The position numbers and the translations under genes were made by a program. Positions 55,582 through 64,000 of a stretch of 64,000 bases of DNA are shown here, in pieces; the first letter of the stretch is position 1; every line of letters starts with the position of its first letter. The stretch spans positions 3,472,001-3,536,000 of the forward strand of contig NC_018000.1 in NCBI RefSeq assembly GCF_000265205.3, given 5' to 3'. The DNA comes from Sinorhizobium fredii USDA 257. Its GTDB lineage: Bacteria; Pseudomonadota; Alphaproteobacteria; Rhizobiales; Rhizobiaceae. Below the pieces are notes generated by a model. It was given only the letters and a program-made list of their open reading frames with translations. It was not told the origin of the DNA and did not search any database.

Positions 55582-55685
55582 TCTGTACATCTGATGCTGG
55601 GACTCCTCACACGCTGTCACAATAGCTTCGCCTCGGGGTGGTTGATGCGATAACTCAGATATCTGCACGCTGGGGCATCACAGTA

Positions 55686-56144
55686 ATGGAAATAGAGATC
55701 CGCAAAGCCGAGCGCGAAGACTTGCCAGCCATAATCGGACTTTTCGCGGATGATCTTCTTGGCGGTCACGGCGACACGACCGAACCTGAAGCCTTTGGCG
55801 TCTATCTGTCCGCCTTCGAGAAGATCACCGCCTCGGCGCATCAGACGCTCTTCGTCGCCTGCATAGGCGACGAAGTCGTCGGTACTTTCCAGACGGCAGT
55901 TTCGACGTCGCTTCCCGGGCGCGGCAGTTCCAGCCTGGTGATCGAAGCCGTGCAGACGAGGGAGGACATGCGCGGCCGTGGCATCGGGGCGCGGATGATC
56001 CGCCACGCGATTGCCGAAGCGCGGGAAAGGGGTGCGGCGAAAGTGCGGCTCACCTCCAATGCGGTTCGGGTCGACGCGCATCGCTTCTACGAACGCCTCG
56101 GTTTCGAACGCAGTCATTTCGGCTTCAAGACGCAGGTGAAATGA
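55686..56144 (+). CDS. GNAT-family N-acetyltransferase
   Basis: 152 residues. The acetyl-CoA motif is QTREDMRGRGIGARMIRHAI, and AHRFYERLGFERSHFGF forms the typical C-terminal region. The ATG at 55686 is used; an in-frame GTG at 55638 would add 16 residues that are less typical. It is the third acetyltransferase within 4 kb around gatB, though sequence divergence argues against a recent tandem duplication. Confidence 0.88.
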   Translation: MEIEIRKAEREDLPAIIGLFADDLLGGHGDTTEPEAFGVYLSAFEKITASAHQTLFVACIGDEVVGTFQTAVSTSLPGRGSSSLVIEAVQTREDMRGRGIGARMIRHAIAEARERGAAKVRLTSNAVRVDAHRFYERLGFERSHFGFKTQVK

Positions 56145-56251
56145 CCGCCGGTCCGGTTGAACCACTGGACAAGGCATGAGGGGCGCGGCATAAGCGGGTG
56201 CGAGATTTTTATATCCGGCTGGCTCCCATCGGTCGGTAAAGGACGATGCCC

Positions 56252-56647
56252 ATGAAGCTCCTGCTGCAGATATTCACCTGGTGGAACGGACAGACGATCG
56301 GTACGCGCTTTCACACCTGGCGCCATGGCCAGCGTGTCGGCGAAGACGAATTCGGCAACGTCTACTACCAGGGCGGCAAGGATTCCGAGGGCCGCACGCG
56401 GCGCTGGGTGATCTACAACGGCCCGGCCGAGGCCTCCGCCATTCCTGCCGGTTGGCACGGGTGGATGCATCACCGCACCGATATTTCTCCCGCCGACGAA
56501 AAATACGTCGCGCGCGAATGGCAGCAGTCGCATCGCTCGAACCCGACCGGCACGCCCAATGCCTACCGCCCGAAAGGTTCGCTGGCCAATGCAGGCCTGC
56601 GCCCGCGCGTGACCGGCGACTACGACGCGTGGACGCCGCGCTCCTGA
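56252..56647 (+). CDS. Complex I accessory subunit, NDUFA12 (B17.2) family
   Basis: 131 residues with the family hallmarks FTWWNGQTIGTRFHTW at the start, VGEDEFGNVYYQGG and WHGWMHHRTDISPADE. In mitochondria this is an accessory subunit of complex I, and alphaproteobacteria have it as one of the few supernumerary subunits. It is 42 kb from the nuo operon in this window. I chose the ATG at 56252, eight bases from AAAGGA; the ATG at 56246 is too close to that site. Confidence 0.93.
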   Translation: MKLLLQIFTWWNGQTIGTRFHTWRHGQRVGEDEFGNVYYQGGKDSEGRTRRWVIYNGPAEASAIPAGWHGWMHHRTDISPADEKYVAREWQQSHRSNPTGTPNAYRPKGSLANAGLRPRVTGDYDAWTPRS

Positions 56648-56779
56648 TAGGTGCTGACGAAGGCGGTCCGACCCGCCGCTCCGGTCTCAACTTATGGATC
56701 GATCATGGCGCAGCCACATTTCGGGTTTAGCGCCTGAAGGGCTATCCAGAACAAACAGCATCGCAGGGGATTGGCGGGA

Positions 56780-57232
56780 ATGGCAGGTTTCTGTCTGCGG
56801 AATTTGATGGGCCGGACGGCCCGGCATACGGGCCTTGCGTTTCTCCTGGCTCTGCCTTTGATTTCCACCGTCGAACCGGCACGCGCGACGCGTCTCTCCA
56901 ACGCCGTCGCCGTCTTTTCCGGTATCGACAAGATCACCGGCCGCATCACCACCTTCGACGTCTATATCGGCGAGACGGTTCAGTTTGGCGCCCTGCAGGT
57001 GACCCCGCACGTCTGCTATAGCCGCGACGAGACTGAGGCGCCGAAGACCACCACCTTCGTGGATGTCGACGAGATCACGCTCGACCGCAAGATCCGCCGC
57101 ATCTTCACCGGCTGGATGTTCGCCGACAGTCCCGGCCTCAACGCGGTCGAGCATCCCGTCTATGATGTCTGGCTGCAGTCCTGCAAGCCGACTTCCGACG
57201 TTCCGCCCCCGGATACGGCGGCGAAGCAATAG
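56780..57232 (+). CDS. DUF2155 exported protein
   Basis: 150 residues. A signal-type hydrophobic segment (about residues 18-37, TGLAFLLALPLIS) is followed by the DUF2155 domain: LDKITGRITTFDVYIGE-like (here IDKITGRITTFDVYIGE), VCYSRDETEAPKTTTFVDVDE and a pair of cysteines (VCYSR and QSCKP). The family is alphaproteobacterial and unstudied. The ATG at 56780 is preferred over the TTG at 56771. It is convergent with aat. Confidence 0.9.
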   Translation: MAGFCLRNLMGRTARHTGLAFLLALPLISTVEPARATRLSNAVAVFSGIDKITGRITTFDVYIGETVQFGALQVTPHVCYSRDETEAPKTTTFVDVDEITLDRKIRRIFTGWMFADSPGLNAVEHPVYDVWLQSCKPTSDVPPPDTAAKQ

Positions 57233-57313
57233 GCCGCCGTCCCGCACAAGCAGAGGACACAGCAGGTCAATGTGCGATTGAAAAGTCGCAGGGGCTGCAG
57301 GCGGGCATCCCGA

Positions 57314-57928
57314 CTAAAATTCAAGATTCGGCGAGGCGATCGCCCTGGCAAGCAACAGGTCATACTCGGCCTTCGGCACGTCGACAGCGCCGAAGGCTTT
57401 CAGGTGCTCCGTCGTAAACTGCGTATCGAGGAGCTGGAAGTGCCGGGCACGAAGCCGCTCGACGAGATGGACCAGACAGATTTTCGAGGCATCGGTGCGC
57501 AGCGAAAACATGCTCTCGCCGAAGAAGGCTGCCCCGAGCGAGACGCCGTAGAGGCCACCGACGAGCCTGTCGTCCTCCCAGGCCTCGACGCTGTGCGCAT
57601 AGCCCATGTGATGCAATGCCGCGTAGAGCGAGCGGATCTTGCCGTTGATCCAGGTGGTCGGACGACCGGGTGCGGGCTTCGCGCATCCCTCGACAACCGC
57701 TTCGAAGGCTGTATCGAAGCGGATCTCGAAAGGACGCTTGCGAATTCTCTTGGCCAGGCTGTGGGAGACGTGAAATCGATCCAGCGGAATGACGCCGCGG
57801 ATTTCCGGCTCGACCCAGAAGAGCTCCGGATCGTCGGCCGAGTCAGCCATCGGAAAGAGACCGATGGAATAGGCGCGCAACAACATGTCCGGGGTGATTT
57901 CCGGTTGTTTGCTGCGCGATCCTTTCAA
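57314..57928 (-). CDS. aat: Leucyl/phenylalanyl-tRNA--protein transferase
   Basis: 204-residue enzyme that adds Leu or Phe to proteins with N-terminal Arg or Lys, marking them for ClpAP. Motifs [17 protein letters not shown], the active-site region [40 protein letters not shown] and [15 protein letters not shown] are clear. The start is probably TTG at 57928, because the first ATG is 14 residues into the conserved part. It begins nine bases after the accC stop, so the two genes are cotranscribed. Confidence 0.95.
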   Translation of the reverse strand: MKGSRSKQPEITPDMLLRAYSIGLFPMADSADDPELFWVEPEIRGVIPLDRFHVSHSLAKRIRKRPFEIRFDTAFEAVVEGCAKPAPGRPTTWINGKIRSLYAALHHMGYAHSVEAWEDDRLVGGLYGVSLGAAFFGESMFSLRTDASKICLVHLVERLRARHFQLLDTQFTTEHLKAFGAVDVPKAEYDLLLARAIASPNLEF

Positions 57929-57937
57929 TCTCTTACC

Positions 57938-59281
57938 CTATGCGGACGTTGCGGCCAGATGGTGCTCCAGCCAGTGGATATCGTAATCACCATTGGCGAT
58001 ATCCTGATTGTTTATCAGTTCCTGGAAAAGCGGCAACGTCGTCTTGATGCCATCGATGACAAATTCGTCGAGCACACGGCGCAGCCGCATCATGCATTCG
58101 ACGCGCGTCCGCCCGTGGACAATCAGCTTGCCAATCAGGCTGTCATAATAGGGGGGAATCCGATAGCCCTGATAGGCGCCGCTATCGACGCGCACGCCGA
58201 GGCCGCCGGGCGCGTGGAAATGCGTGATCGTGCCCGGGGAGGGCACGAAAGTGCGCGGATCCTCGGCATTGATGCGGCATTCGATGGCATGACCGGAGAA
58301 GACGACGTCTTCCTGCTTGACCGATAGGCCACCGCCCGATGCTACGCGGATCTGCTCGTGCACCAGGTCGATGCCGGTGATAGCTTCGGTGATCGGATGC
58401 TCGACCTGCAGGCGCGTGTTCATTTCGATGAAATAGAACTCGCCCTCCTCGTAGAGGAACTCGATCGTGCCGGCGCCGCGATACTTCATCTTCTTCATCG
58501 CGTCGGCGCAGACCTGACCGATCTTCATGCGCTGCTCGACGTTGAGAGCCGGGGAATTCGCTTCCTCCCAGACCTTCTGGTGGCGGCGCTGCAGCGAGCA
58601 GTCGCGTTCGCCGAGATGGATGGCATTGCCTTCGCCGTCGCCGACGATCTGGATTTCGATATGACGCGGCTTTCCGAGAAATTTCTCCATATAGACCGCG
58701 TCGTTGCCGAAGGCGGCCGCCGCCTCCGAGCGTGCCGTCGCGACGGCATGCTCGAGATCCTCTTCCGTTCTGGCGACCTTCATGCCGCGTCCGCCGCCGC
58801 CGGCCGTCGCTTTGATCAGGACTGGGAAGCCGATCTCGCGGGCAATCTTAAGAGCGTTCTCGGGCTTCACTTCGCCGTCGGAGCCGGGAACGACCGGAAT
58901 GCCGAGCTCCTCCGCGGTCTTCTTGGCGGTGATCTTGTCGCCCATCAGACGGATGTGCTCGGCCGTCGGGCCGATGAAGGTGATGCCGTGCGCCTCGAGG
59001 ATATCCGCGAACTTGGCGTTTTCCGAAAGGAAGCCGTAACCCGGATGCACCGCATCAGCGCCGGTGATCTCACAGGCAGCGACGATCTGATGGATGTTCA
59101 GATAGCTTTCGCGGGATGGCGGCGGACCGATGCAGACGCTCTCGTCGGCCAACCGGACATGCATGGCGTCGCTGTCTGCGGTCGAATGCACGGCCACGGT
59201 CGCGATGCCGAGTTCCTTGCAGGCGCGCAGCACGCGCAGAGCGATTTCGCCGCGATTGGCAATGAGGATTTTCGAGATCAT
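57938..59281 (-). CDS. accC: Biotin carboxylase subunit of acetyl-CoA carboxylase
   Basis: 447-residue ATP-grasp enzyme that carboxylates the biotin on AccB, the first step of fatty-acid synthesis. The start [17 protein letters not shown] matches the family; the glycine-rich ATP loop [15 protein letters not shown] and the catalytic [10 protein letters not shown] motif are present. An ATG two codons upstream at 59287 is possible. It lies 12 bases after accB, forming the usual accBC operon. Confidence 0.97.
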   Translation of the reverse strand: MISKILIANRGEIALRVLRACKELGIATVAVHSTADSDAMHVRLADESVCIGPPPSRESYLNIHQIVAACEITGADAVHPGYGFLSENAKFADILEAHGITFIGPTAEHIRLMGDKITAKKTAEELGIPVVPGSDGEVKPENALKIAREIGFPVLIKATAGGGGRGMKVARTEEDLEHAVATARSEAAAAFGNDAVYMEKFLGKPRHIEIQIVGDGEGNAIHLGERDCSLQRRHQKVWEEANSPALNVEQRMKIGQVCADAMKKMKYRGAGTIEFLYEEGEFYFIEMNTRLQVEHPITEAITGIDLVHEQIRVASGGGLSVKQEDVVFSGHAIECRINAEDPRTFVPSPGTITHFHAPGGLGVRVDSGAYQGYRIPPYYDSLIGKLIVHGRTRVECMMRLRRVLDEFVIDGIKTTLPLFQELINNQDIANGDYDIHWLEHHLAATSA

Positions 59282-59293
59282 CGCCATCGTGCC

Positions 59294-59773
59294 TTATTCG
59301 ATCACGATCAGAGGTTCGCCATATTCGACCGGAGCGGCGTCTTGCACGAGAATTTCCGTCACCTTGCCGGAGCGGGGAGCCGGGATCTGGTTCATCGTCT
59401 TCATGGCCTCGATGATCAGAATCGTCTGGCCTTCCTTGACCGTCGCGCCGACCTCGATGAACGGGCGGGCGCCCGGGGCCGGGGAGAGATAAGCCGTGCC
59501 GACCATCGGCGCCGTCACCGCGTTCTTCGTATTGTGGCCACCTTCGAGAGTCGCGGCGGGTGCGGCGACCGGCGCAGGTGCCGCGGACATTGCCGGATGC
59601 ATCTGGTAGGTGGGCATTGCGTGCATGGGCATCGCAACAGGCGTGCCGTTCCGCGAAACGCGGATGCGCAGATCGTCCTGTTCCACTTCGATCTCGGTCA
59701 GGTCGGTATCCTTGAGGATATTGGCGAGATCGCGGATCAGCGCCTGATCGATACCCGGTTTCTTGTCAGCCAT
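59294..59773 (-). CDS. accB: Biotin carboxyl carrier protein
   Basis: 159 residues. The C-terminal biotinyl domain has the attachment motif EAMKTMN with biotinyl lysine K125. An Ala/Pro-rich, histidine and methionine-bearing linker (about residues 45-80) joins it to a short N-terminal domain. BirA, encoded at 14233-15000, should biotinylate it. The ATG at 59773 is 23 bases after aroQ. Confidence 0.97.
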   Translation of the reverse strand: MADKKPGIDQALIRDLANILKDTDLTEIEVEQDDLRIRVSRNGTPVAMPMHAMPTYQMHPAMSAAPAPVAAPAATLEGGHNTKNAVTAPMVGTAYLSPAPGARPFIEVGATVKEGQTILIIEAMKTMNQIPAPRSGKVTEILVQDAAPVEYGEPLIVIE

Positions 59774-59796
59774 GGGATATGAGCCTCGTGTACTTC

Positions 59797-60243
59797 TTAT
59801 TTCGACGTGTTTGTCAGGTTCTTTAGCGCATGCAGCGCCAGAATGTAACTCTGCGCACCGAAGCCGCAGATCACGCCCTTGACGGCCGGCGCAATCATCG
59901 ACTTGTGGCGGAATTCCTCGCGCGCATGGATGTTGGAAAGATGCAGTTCCACGACCGGAACCGCGATCGCGCGAATGGCATCGTGCATGGCAATCGACGT
60001 GTGCCCATAGGCGGCCGGATTGATCGCCACGCCGGCGGCCTTTTCGCCCGCCTCGTGCAGCCAGTCGACCAGCACGCCTTCGATGTTCGATTGGCGGAAA
60101 TCGACGTCGAAGCCAATGAGCTTCCCCTCCGCTTTGCACATCGCCTCGATATCGGCCAAGGTCTGGCCGCCGTAGATGCCCGGTTCGCGCTTGCCGAGGG
60201 CATTCAGGTTTGGGCCATTCAGCACAAAAATCGTCGAGGACAT
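59797..60243 (-). CDS. aroQ: 3-dehydroquinate dehydratase, type II
   Basis: 148 residues. This type II enzyme of the shikimate pathway has the conserved start VLNGPNLNALGKREPGIYG with catalytic Y24, and HLSNIHAREEFRHKS with the catalytic histidine. It is the first gene of the aroQ-accB-accC-aat run, an arrangement common in alphaproteobacteria. Confidence 0.97.
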   Translation of the reverse strand: MSSTIFVLNGPNLNALGKREPGIYGGQTLADIEAMCKAEGKLIGFDVDFRQSNIEGVLVDWLHEAGEKAAGVAINPAAYGHTSIAMHDAIRAIAVPVVELHLSNIHAREEFRHKSMIAPAVKGVICGFGAQSYILALHALKNLTNTSK

Positions 60244-60388
60244 AAGGGATTCCGGTCTGGTGATGGGAGGTTACCTATAGACCGATGGTTCCGTGAGGGA
60301 AAGCCCCCCGGGTACCCAGGGGATTTGTCCACAAGTCATAGGCTGAATTGAGGGAACCGGCTGTGACGCGTTCCGCGTCGCTGCTCGG

Positions 60389-61156
60389 TCAGCAGGCCGT
60401 TTTGCCGCATTCACGCAGATTGGCGACCTTGCCGGTGAGCTCGGCGGCGCCGACGGCGCCGTAAACCGCCTCGTTGCCGATCACATAGGATGGCGTGCCG
60501 GTGATGCCGAGATCATTGGCGAGCATATAGGCTTCGCGCATCGAGGCGTCATTCGGGTCGTCTTCCATTTTGGCGCGCAGTTGCTCTTCGGTCACCCCCA
60601 GCTTGGCAGCAACGGCGATCGCCGTTTCCTCCGTGGCCCGCTCTTCGGCGCCAAGCAGCGCACGGTGGAAATCACCGTATTTCTCCGGTGCGAGCACGCG
60701 GAACGCGGCGCTGACCTTGTGAGCGGCGAGCGAATCGGGCCCGAGGATGGGGAGCTCCTTCAGCACGAAGCGCACGTTCTTGTCCTTGGCGAGGATCTCA
60801 TCCATGTCGGAGAGTGCCCGCTTGCAATAGCCGCAATTGTAGTCGAAGAACTCGACGATGGTGATGTCGCCCTTGGGATTGCCGAGCGTCGTGTCGTAGG
60901 CGGAATTGAAGATCGCCTCCTTGTTGTTGGCGATCGCGGCTTGCGACGCTTCCTGCTGCTTGGCGCGCTGTTTGGCAGACAGCGCTTCCTGTACTTCCAG
61001 CATGATCTCCGGATTGGCGAGCAGATACTCCTTGATGTAGGCGCCGATCTCTTCCTTTTGCTTTGCGTCGAGCGCCGCCGCGGACTGGGGCAGGGCGATG
61101 CCGCCTGCGAGCGCAATCAGCGCTCCGGCGGCGATCATCTTCTTCTTGAGCGTCAT
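60389..61156 (-). CDS. DsbA-family thiol:disulfide oxidoreductase
   Basis: 255 residues. A signal peptide (hydrophobic residues 7-27, cleavage near SAAALDA) is followed by a helical N-terminal extension (about 28-85) with PEIMLEVQEALSAKQ, and a thioredoxin/DsbA domain with the active site C108-G-Y-C111. The cis-proline region is GITGTPSYVIG. The N-terminal extension is like that of Com1/ScsC-type oligomeric proteins, which can act as isomerases. Two ATGs in tandem exist; I chose 61156 because GAGGGA is very close. It is divergent from the aminotransferase gene. Confidence 0.92.
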   Translation of the reverse strand: MTLKKKMIAAGALIALAGGIALPQSAAALDAKQKEEIGAYIKEYLLANPEIMLEVQEALSAKQRAKQQEASQAAIANNKEAIFNSAYDTTLGNPKGDITIVEFFDYNCGYCKRALSDMDEILAKDKNVRFVLKELPILGPDSLAAHKVSAAFRVLAPEKYGDFHRALLGAEERATEETAIAVAAKLGVTEEQLRAKMEDDPNDASMREAYMLANDLGITGTPSYVIGNEAVYGAVGAAELTGKVANLRECGKTAC

Positions 61157-61384
61157 CATTCCCTCGTTGTCTTCTCGTACCTGTCTGTCGCCCATTTCGC
61201 ATTGCCGCGTCAACGCATCTTCGAAGGCAACGACAATAGCGAGCCTGCCGTCGATGCGAGCATAGGGTGCGCGGGCGCGAAACGAAACGGCAAAATCGGC
61301 CGAATTGCGGCGCTCCCATACTTGTGAAGGGTGAAACGATCGGGCAAAGGGGCGGGATGCCAGCCAACTTATGAGGATCAGCCA

Positions 61385-62542
61385 TTGGCACAGATTTCGA
61401 AACGCAGCGCGGTCGAACCGTTTCATGCCATGGATGTACTGGCGGAAGCGACGCGTCGCCGCGATGCCGGCTATCCTGTCATATCTATGGCAGTCGGCCA
61501 GCCCGCCCATCCCGCGCCGAAGGCGGTGCTCGAGGCGGCGCGGCGGGCGTTGGAGCACGGTCGTCTCGGCTATACGGACGCCCTCGGCACGCTCTCCCTG
61601 AAGCGGGCGATCGCCGCCCACTATCAGAGCCGTCACGGGGTCACGCTTGATCCGCAACGGATCGCGATTACCACTGGCTCCTCGGCGGGCTTCAATCTGG
61701 CCTTCCTGGCTCTCTTCGATCCGGGCGACTGCGTCGCCATCGCCCGTCCCGGCTATCCCGCCTATCGCAACATCATGGCCGCACTCGGCCTGAGTGTGGT
61801 CGAGATCGAAGCGAATGCCGAAACCGGCTTCACGCTCACGCCGGAAAGCCTGGAGCGGGCCGCGGCGCTGGCCGGCAAGCCGCTGAAGGGGGTGCTCCTC
61901 GCCAGTCCGGCAAACCCGACCGGCACGGTCACGGGCAAGGCGCGCCTGAAGGCGCTCGCCGACTATTGCCGAACACAATCGATCGCCTTCATCTCCGACG
62001 AGATCTATCACGGGCTGACCTTCGCCGGCGAAGAGACCTCGGCGCTGGAGATCGCCGATGACGCGGTCGTCATCAACTCTTTCTCGAAATATTATTGCAT
62101 GACCGGCTGGCGCATCGGCTGGATGGTGCTGCCGGAAGCCCAGATCCGGGTCTTCGAGAGAATCGCCCAGAGCCTCTACATCTCGCCCCCGGAGCTTTCG
62201 CAGATTGCCGCCGAGGCGGCGCTCGGAGCGCACGAGGAACTGGACGGTTACAAGCGATCCTATGCCGCAAACCGCGATCTCCTGCTGAAGCGCCTTCCCG
62301 AAATCGGTTTTTCGATCGCATCGCCCATGGATGGCGCCTTCTATGCCTATGTGGACGCCCGCCGGTTCACCAATGACAGCATGGCATTTGCCCGTCGCAT
62401 GCTGGCCGAGATCAACGTCGCCGCCACACCAGGCTTCGATTTCGATCCGCTCGAGGGGCACCGCACCATGCGCTTTTCCTACGCGGGTTCGGCCGCCGAC
62501 ATGGCCGAAGCGATGGACCGCATTGCAGGCTGGTTGAAATAG
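61385..62542 (+). CDS. Pyridoxal-phosphate-dependent class I/II aminotransferase
   Basis: 385 residues of aspartate-aminotransferase fold. The Schiff-base lysine is K235 in NSFSKYYCMTGWRIGW, with SDEIYHG (D205, Y208) and SPANPTGTV in the cofactor pocket. Substrate is not clear; aspartate, alanine or aromatic types share these motifs. A TTG start at 61385 with GAGGA eight bases upstream fits the family start (AQISKRSAVEPFHAMDVL); GTG at 61331 is an alternative. It ends at a shared terminator with rne. Confidence 0.92.
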   Translation: MAQISKRSAVEPFHAMDVLAEATRRRDAGYPVISMAVGQPAHPAPKAVLEAARRALEHGRLGYTDALGTLSLKRAIAAHYQSRHGVTLDPQRIAITTGSSAGFNLAFLALFDPGDCVAIARPGYPAYRNIMAALGLSVVEIEANAETGFTLTPESLERAAALAGKPLKGVLLASPANPTGTVTGKARLKALADYCRTQSIAFISDEIYHGLTFAGEETSALEIADDAVVINSFSKYYCMTGWRIGWMVLPEAQIRVFERIAQSLYISPPELSQIAAEAALGAHEELDGYKRSYAANRDLLLKRLPEIGFSIASPMDGAFYAYVDARRFTNDSMAFARRMLAEINVAATPGFDFDPLEGHRTMRFSYAGSAADMAEAMDRIAGWLK

Positions 62543-62580
62543 CCGGCCTCCTGCGCTGCTCGGCCGATAGTCGCAATAAA

Positions 62581-62604
62581 AAAGCCCGGAGCGATCCGGG
62601 CTTT
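62581..62604. terminator. Bidirectional intrinsic terminator
   Basis: AAAGCCCGGA, loop GCGA, TCCGGGCTTT, with A-run on the left and T-rich on the right. It serves both the aminotransferase (plus) and rne (minus). Confidence 0.85.
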
Positions 62605-62628
62605 CTTGTTGGTAAGCTCATGGTTCCT

Positions 62629-64000
62629 TTAGAAAAAGCCGCGGCGCTGCCACCAGCCGCCCTTTTTCGGCTTGGCCGGCTCTTCTTCGGCTTCGCCCTT
62701 GGCGACGTTCGAGGTCACGACGGGCTCTGAGGCAATCGTCGTCAGATCGCGGTTCGCGCGTGCGGGCTTGGCGCCTTCCAGGTCCGCGGCCGCTTCTTCC
62801 ACCGCAGCAGGGACGGGTTCGTTCGGCTGCGCTTCGATAGCCTGTTCGGCGGCTGTGTCGGCATTTTCCGCCGGTGCCTCGGCCACGACGGCCTTCTTGC
62901 GGCTGCGCTTCGGCTTTGCCGGCTTTGCTTCCTCTGCCGGGGGCTCTGCGACGACAGGCGCGGCATCCACGACCTGTTCGATGGCCGCGGCGGCAGCAAC
63001 ATCCGCATCCTCCGCCTCCGCCGCTTCCTCGGCATCAGCCGGTTCTTCACCGGATTCCGCCGCAAGAGCGGATTCGCCCTCGGCTTCCGACAGCTCCGGC
63101 CGGTTGCGGCGGCCGCCCCGCTTGCCGCGACGGCGGCGCTTGCGCTTCTGGTCGCCGTCTGCCGTTAGAGCATCCTGGGCTTCGCCTTCGTCCTCGGCAT
63201 CGTCGGCTTCGTCGACTGCGCCATCGTCCATGTCTCCGGCTTCGGCGGCGGCCGATTCCGGCGTTTGGCCTGCGCCCTTGCCGCGGCGGCGGCGGCGGCG
63301 CTTGCGCTTGCGGCCATTCTGGTCGTCGGACTGCTGTGCCTTCGGCTGCTCCCGGCGTTCGGCGGTGATCTCTTCCGCTTCTTCTTCGTCCAGATCTTCC
63401 TCGATGACGACGTCTTCTTCGTCTTCCGGTTCAGGCGCGAAATGCAGGATCTGCTCGATCTTCACCGGATTTTCGACCGGTTCGCCCCGGTCGATCGCGA
63501 AGTGCTGCGCGCCCACATGGGCATCGGCTTCGATAATGATGGAGACGCCGAAGCGCCGTTCATAGTCGGTGATCGTGCCGCGCTTCTGATTGAGCAGGTA
63601 AAGCGCGATTTCCGGGATCGTGCGGACGGTGATGTCGTGCGTGGTGTTCTTGAGCAGATACTCCTCGATACCGCGCAGGACATGCAGCGCGACGGACGAC
63701 TGCGAGCGGACATGGCCCGTGCCGTTGCAATGCGGGCAGGACTGCATCGTGCTTTCGAGCACCGAAGCGCGAATGCGCTGGCGCGACATTTCAAGCAGAC
63801 CGAAATGCGAGATGCGGCCGACCTGGATACGCGCCCGGTCGTTCTTCAGGCAATCCTTGAGCTTCTTCTCGACGGCGCGGTTGTTGCGCTTTTCTTCCAT
63901 GTCGATGAAGTCGATGACGACAAGCCCGGCGAGGTCGCGAAGACGCAGCTGCCGCGCAACCTCCTCGGCCGCCTCCAGATTGGTCTGAAGCGCGGTGTCC
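62629..64000 (-). CDS. rne: Ribonuclease E, 3' part (start beyond the window)
   Basis: The gene enters at the window end and the visible part codes for about 457 residues. The catalytic half is seen from TALQTNLEAAEEVARQ, with DMEEKRNNRAVE (metal-binding region) and the Zn-link CPHCNGTGH at about 90 residues later. The rest is a low-complexity C-terminal scaffold: acidic blocks (EEDLDEEEAEE) that alternate with arginine-rich blocks (KRKRRRRRRGKG and KRKRRRRGKRGG), which probably bind RNA or degradosome partners. It ends GGWWQRRGFF. Essential endonuclease of mRNA decay. Confidence 0.95.
   Translation of the reverse strand, partial: DTALQTNLEAAEEVARQLRLRDLAGLVVIDFIDMEEKRNNRAVEKKLKDCLKNDRARIQVGRISHFGLLEMSRQRIRASVLESTMQSCPHCNGTGHVRSQSSVALHVLRGIEEYLLKNTTHDITVRTIPEIALYLLNQKRGTITDYERRFGVSIIIEADAHVGAQHFAIDRGEPVENPVKIEQILHFAPEPEDEEDVVIEEDLDEEEAEEITAERREQPKAQQSDDQNGRKRKRRRRRRGKGAGQTPESAAAEAGDMDDGAVDEADDAEDEGEAQDALTADGDQKRKRRRRGKRGGRRNRPELSEAEGESALAAESGEEPADAEEAAEAEDADVAAAAAIEQVVDAAPVVAEPPAEEAKPAKPKRSRKKAVVAEAPAENADTAAEQAIEAQPNEPVPAAVEEAAADLEGAKPARANRDLTTIASEPVVTSNVAKGEAEEEPAKPKKGGWWQRRGFF

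Noticed and set aside
1..64000. Mobile elements, prophage or CRISPR
   Set aside because: No transposase, integrase, phage structural gene, att-like duplication or spaced direct repeats were seen; gene order is that of a conserved rhizobial chromosome.

Overview
The window is an ordered piece of an alphaproteobacterial (Rhizobiales) chromosome, most like Sinorhizobium/Ensifer. The reasons are the high-GC coding style, the nuo-birA-rnj-mce-proS-lol-dnaE order, a 442-residue ProS without an editing insertion, a divK-pleD pair, a zinc-ribbon DinB, GAAC-N7-GAAC LexA boxes, and two intergenic elements of the rhizobial mosaic palindrome type. There is no prophage, transposase, CRISPR array or plasmid-like segment. 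It is core genome, so the interest lies in regulation, small genes and non-coding RNAs.

Layout. 1-14236: the end of nuoC, then nuoD-N of respiratory complex I on the + strand, with two non-standard genes inside (a small exported protein after nuoD, a helix-hairpin-helix protein after nuoF). 14233-17578: birA, rnj (RNase J), mce and a DUF1467 membrane protein, continuing from nuo. 17579-18385: a non-coding stretch with a minus-strand sRNA candidate, a bidirectional terminator, a promoter and a mosaic repeat. 18386-21745: proS and a LolC/E-LolD lipoprotein exporter. 21759-23186: two minus-strand hypothetical genes, then a 28-residue membrane peptide behind a LexA-type operator. 23317-26814: dnaE, the replicative polymerase. 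26834-31158: an L,D-transpeptidase, LexA-box dinB, an acetyltransferase, a HAD-like protein and a DUF3572 protein. 31315-33071: divK and pleD. 33072-33764: a second mosaic repeat and a well-structured orphan sRNA.

From 33765 to 45723 almost everything is on the minus strand, read as pyrB, an inactive dihydroorotase homologue, plsY, dprA, topA, rnr, DUF983, a Nudix hydrolase, an MFS transporter and rpmG. 45893-50414: an AidB-like acyl-CoA dehydrogenase, an AEC transporter, two small membrane genes, ruvX and a UPF0173 hydrolase. 50521-56144: gatC-gatA, with gatB separated from them by an acetyltransferase and a YjhX-like gene, then two more acetyltransferases. 56252-60243: the NDUFA12-type complex I accessory protein, a DUF2155 protein, aat, accC, accB and aroQ. 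60389-64000: a DsbA-type oxidoreductase, an aminotransferase, and the 3' part of rne, which runs off the window.

How the genes work together: complex I (nuo plus the remote NDUFA12 gene) powers respiration; accB/accC and birA form the biotin-dependent start of fatty-acid synthesis; plsY feeds phospholipid synthesis; gatCAB makes Gln-tRNA/Asn-tRNA; rnj, rnr and rne are three major RNases; divK/pleD control cell polarity and cyclic-di-GMP. The most distinctive observation is the SOS-type operator directly ahead of a tiny membrane peptide, an arrangement that recalls SOS-induced division-inhibitor peptides such as Caulobacter SidA. A second LexA-type box lies just ahead of dinB. All calls rest on reading the sequence and on family knowledge; no database search was run.
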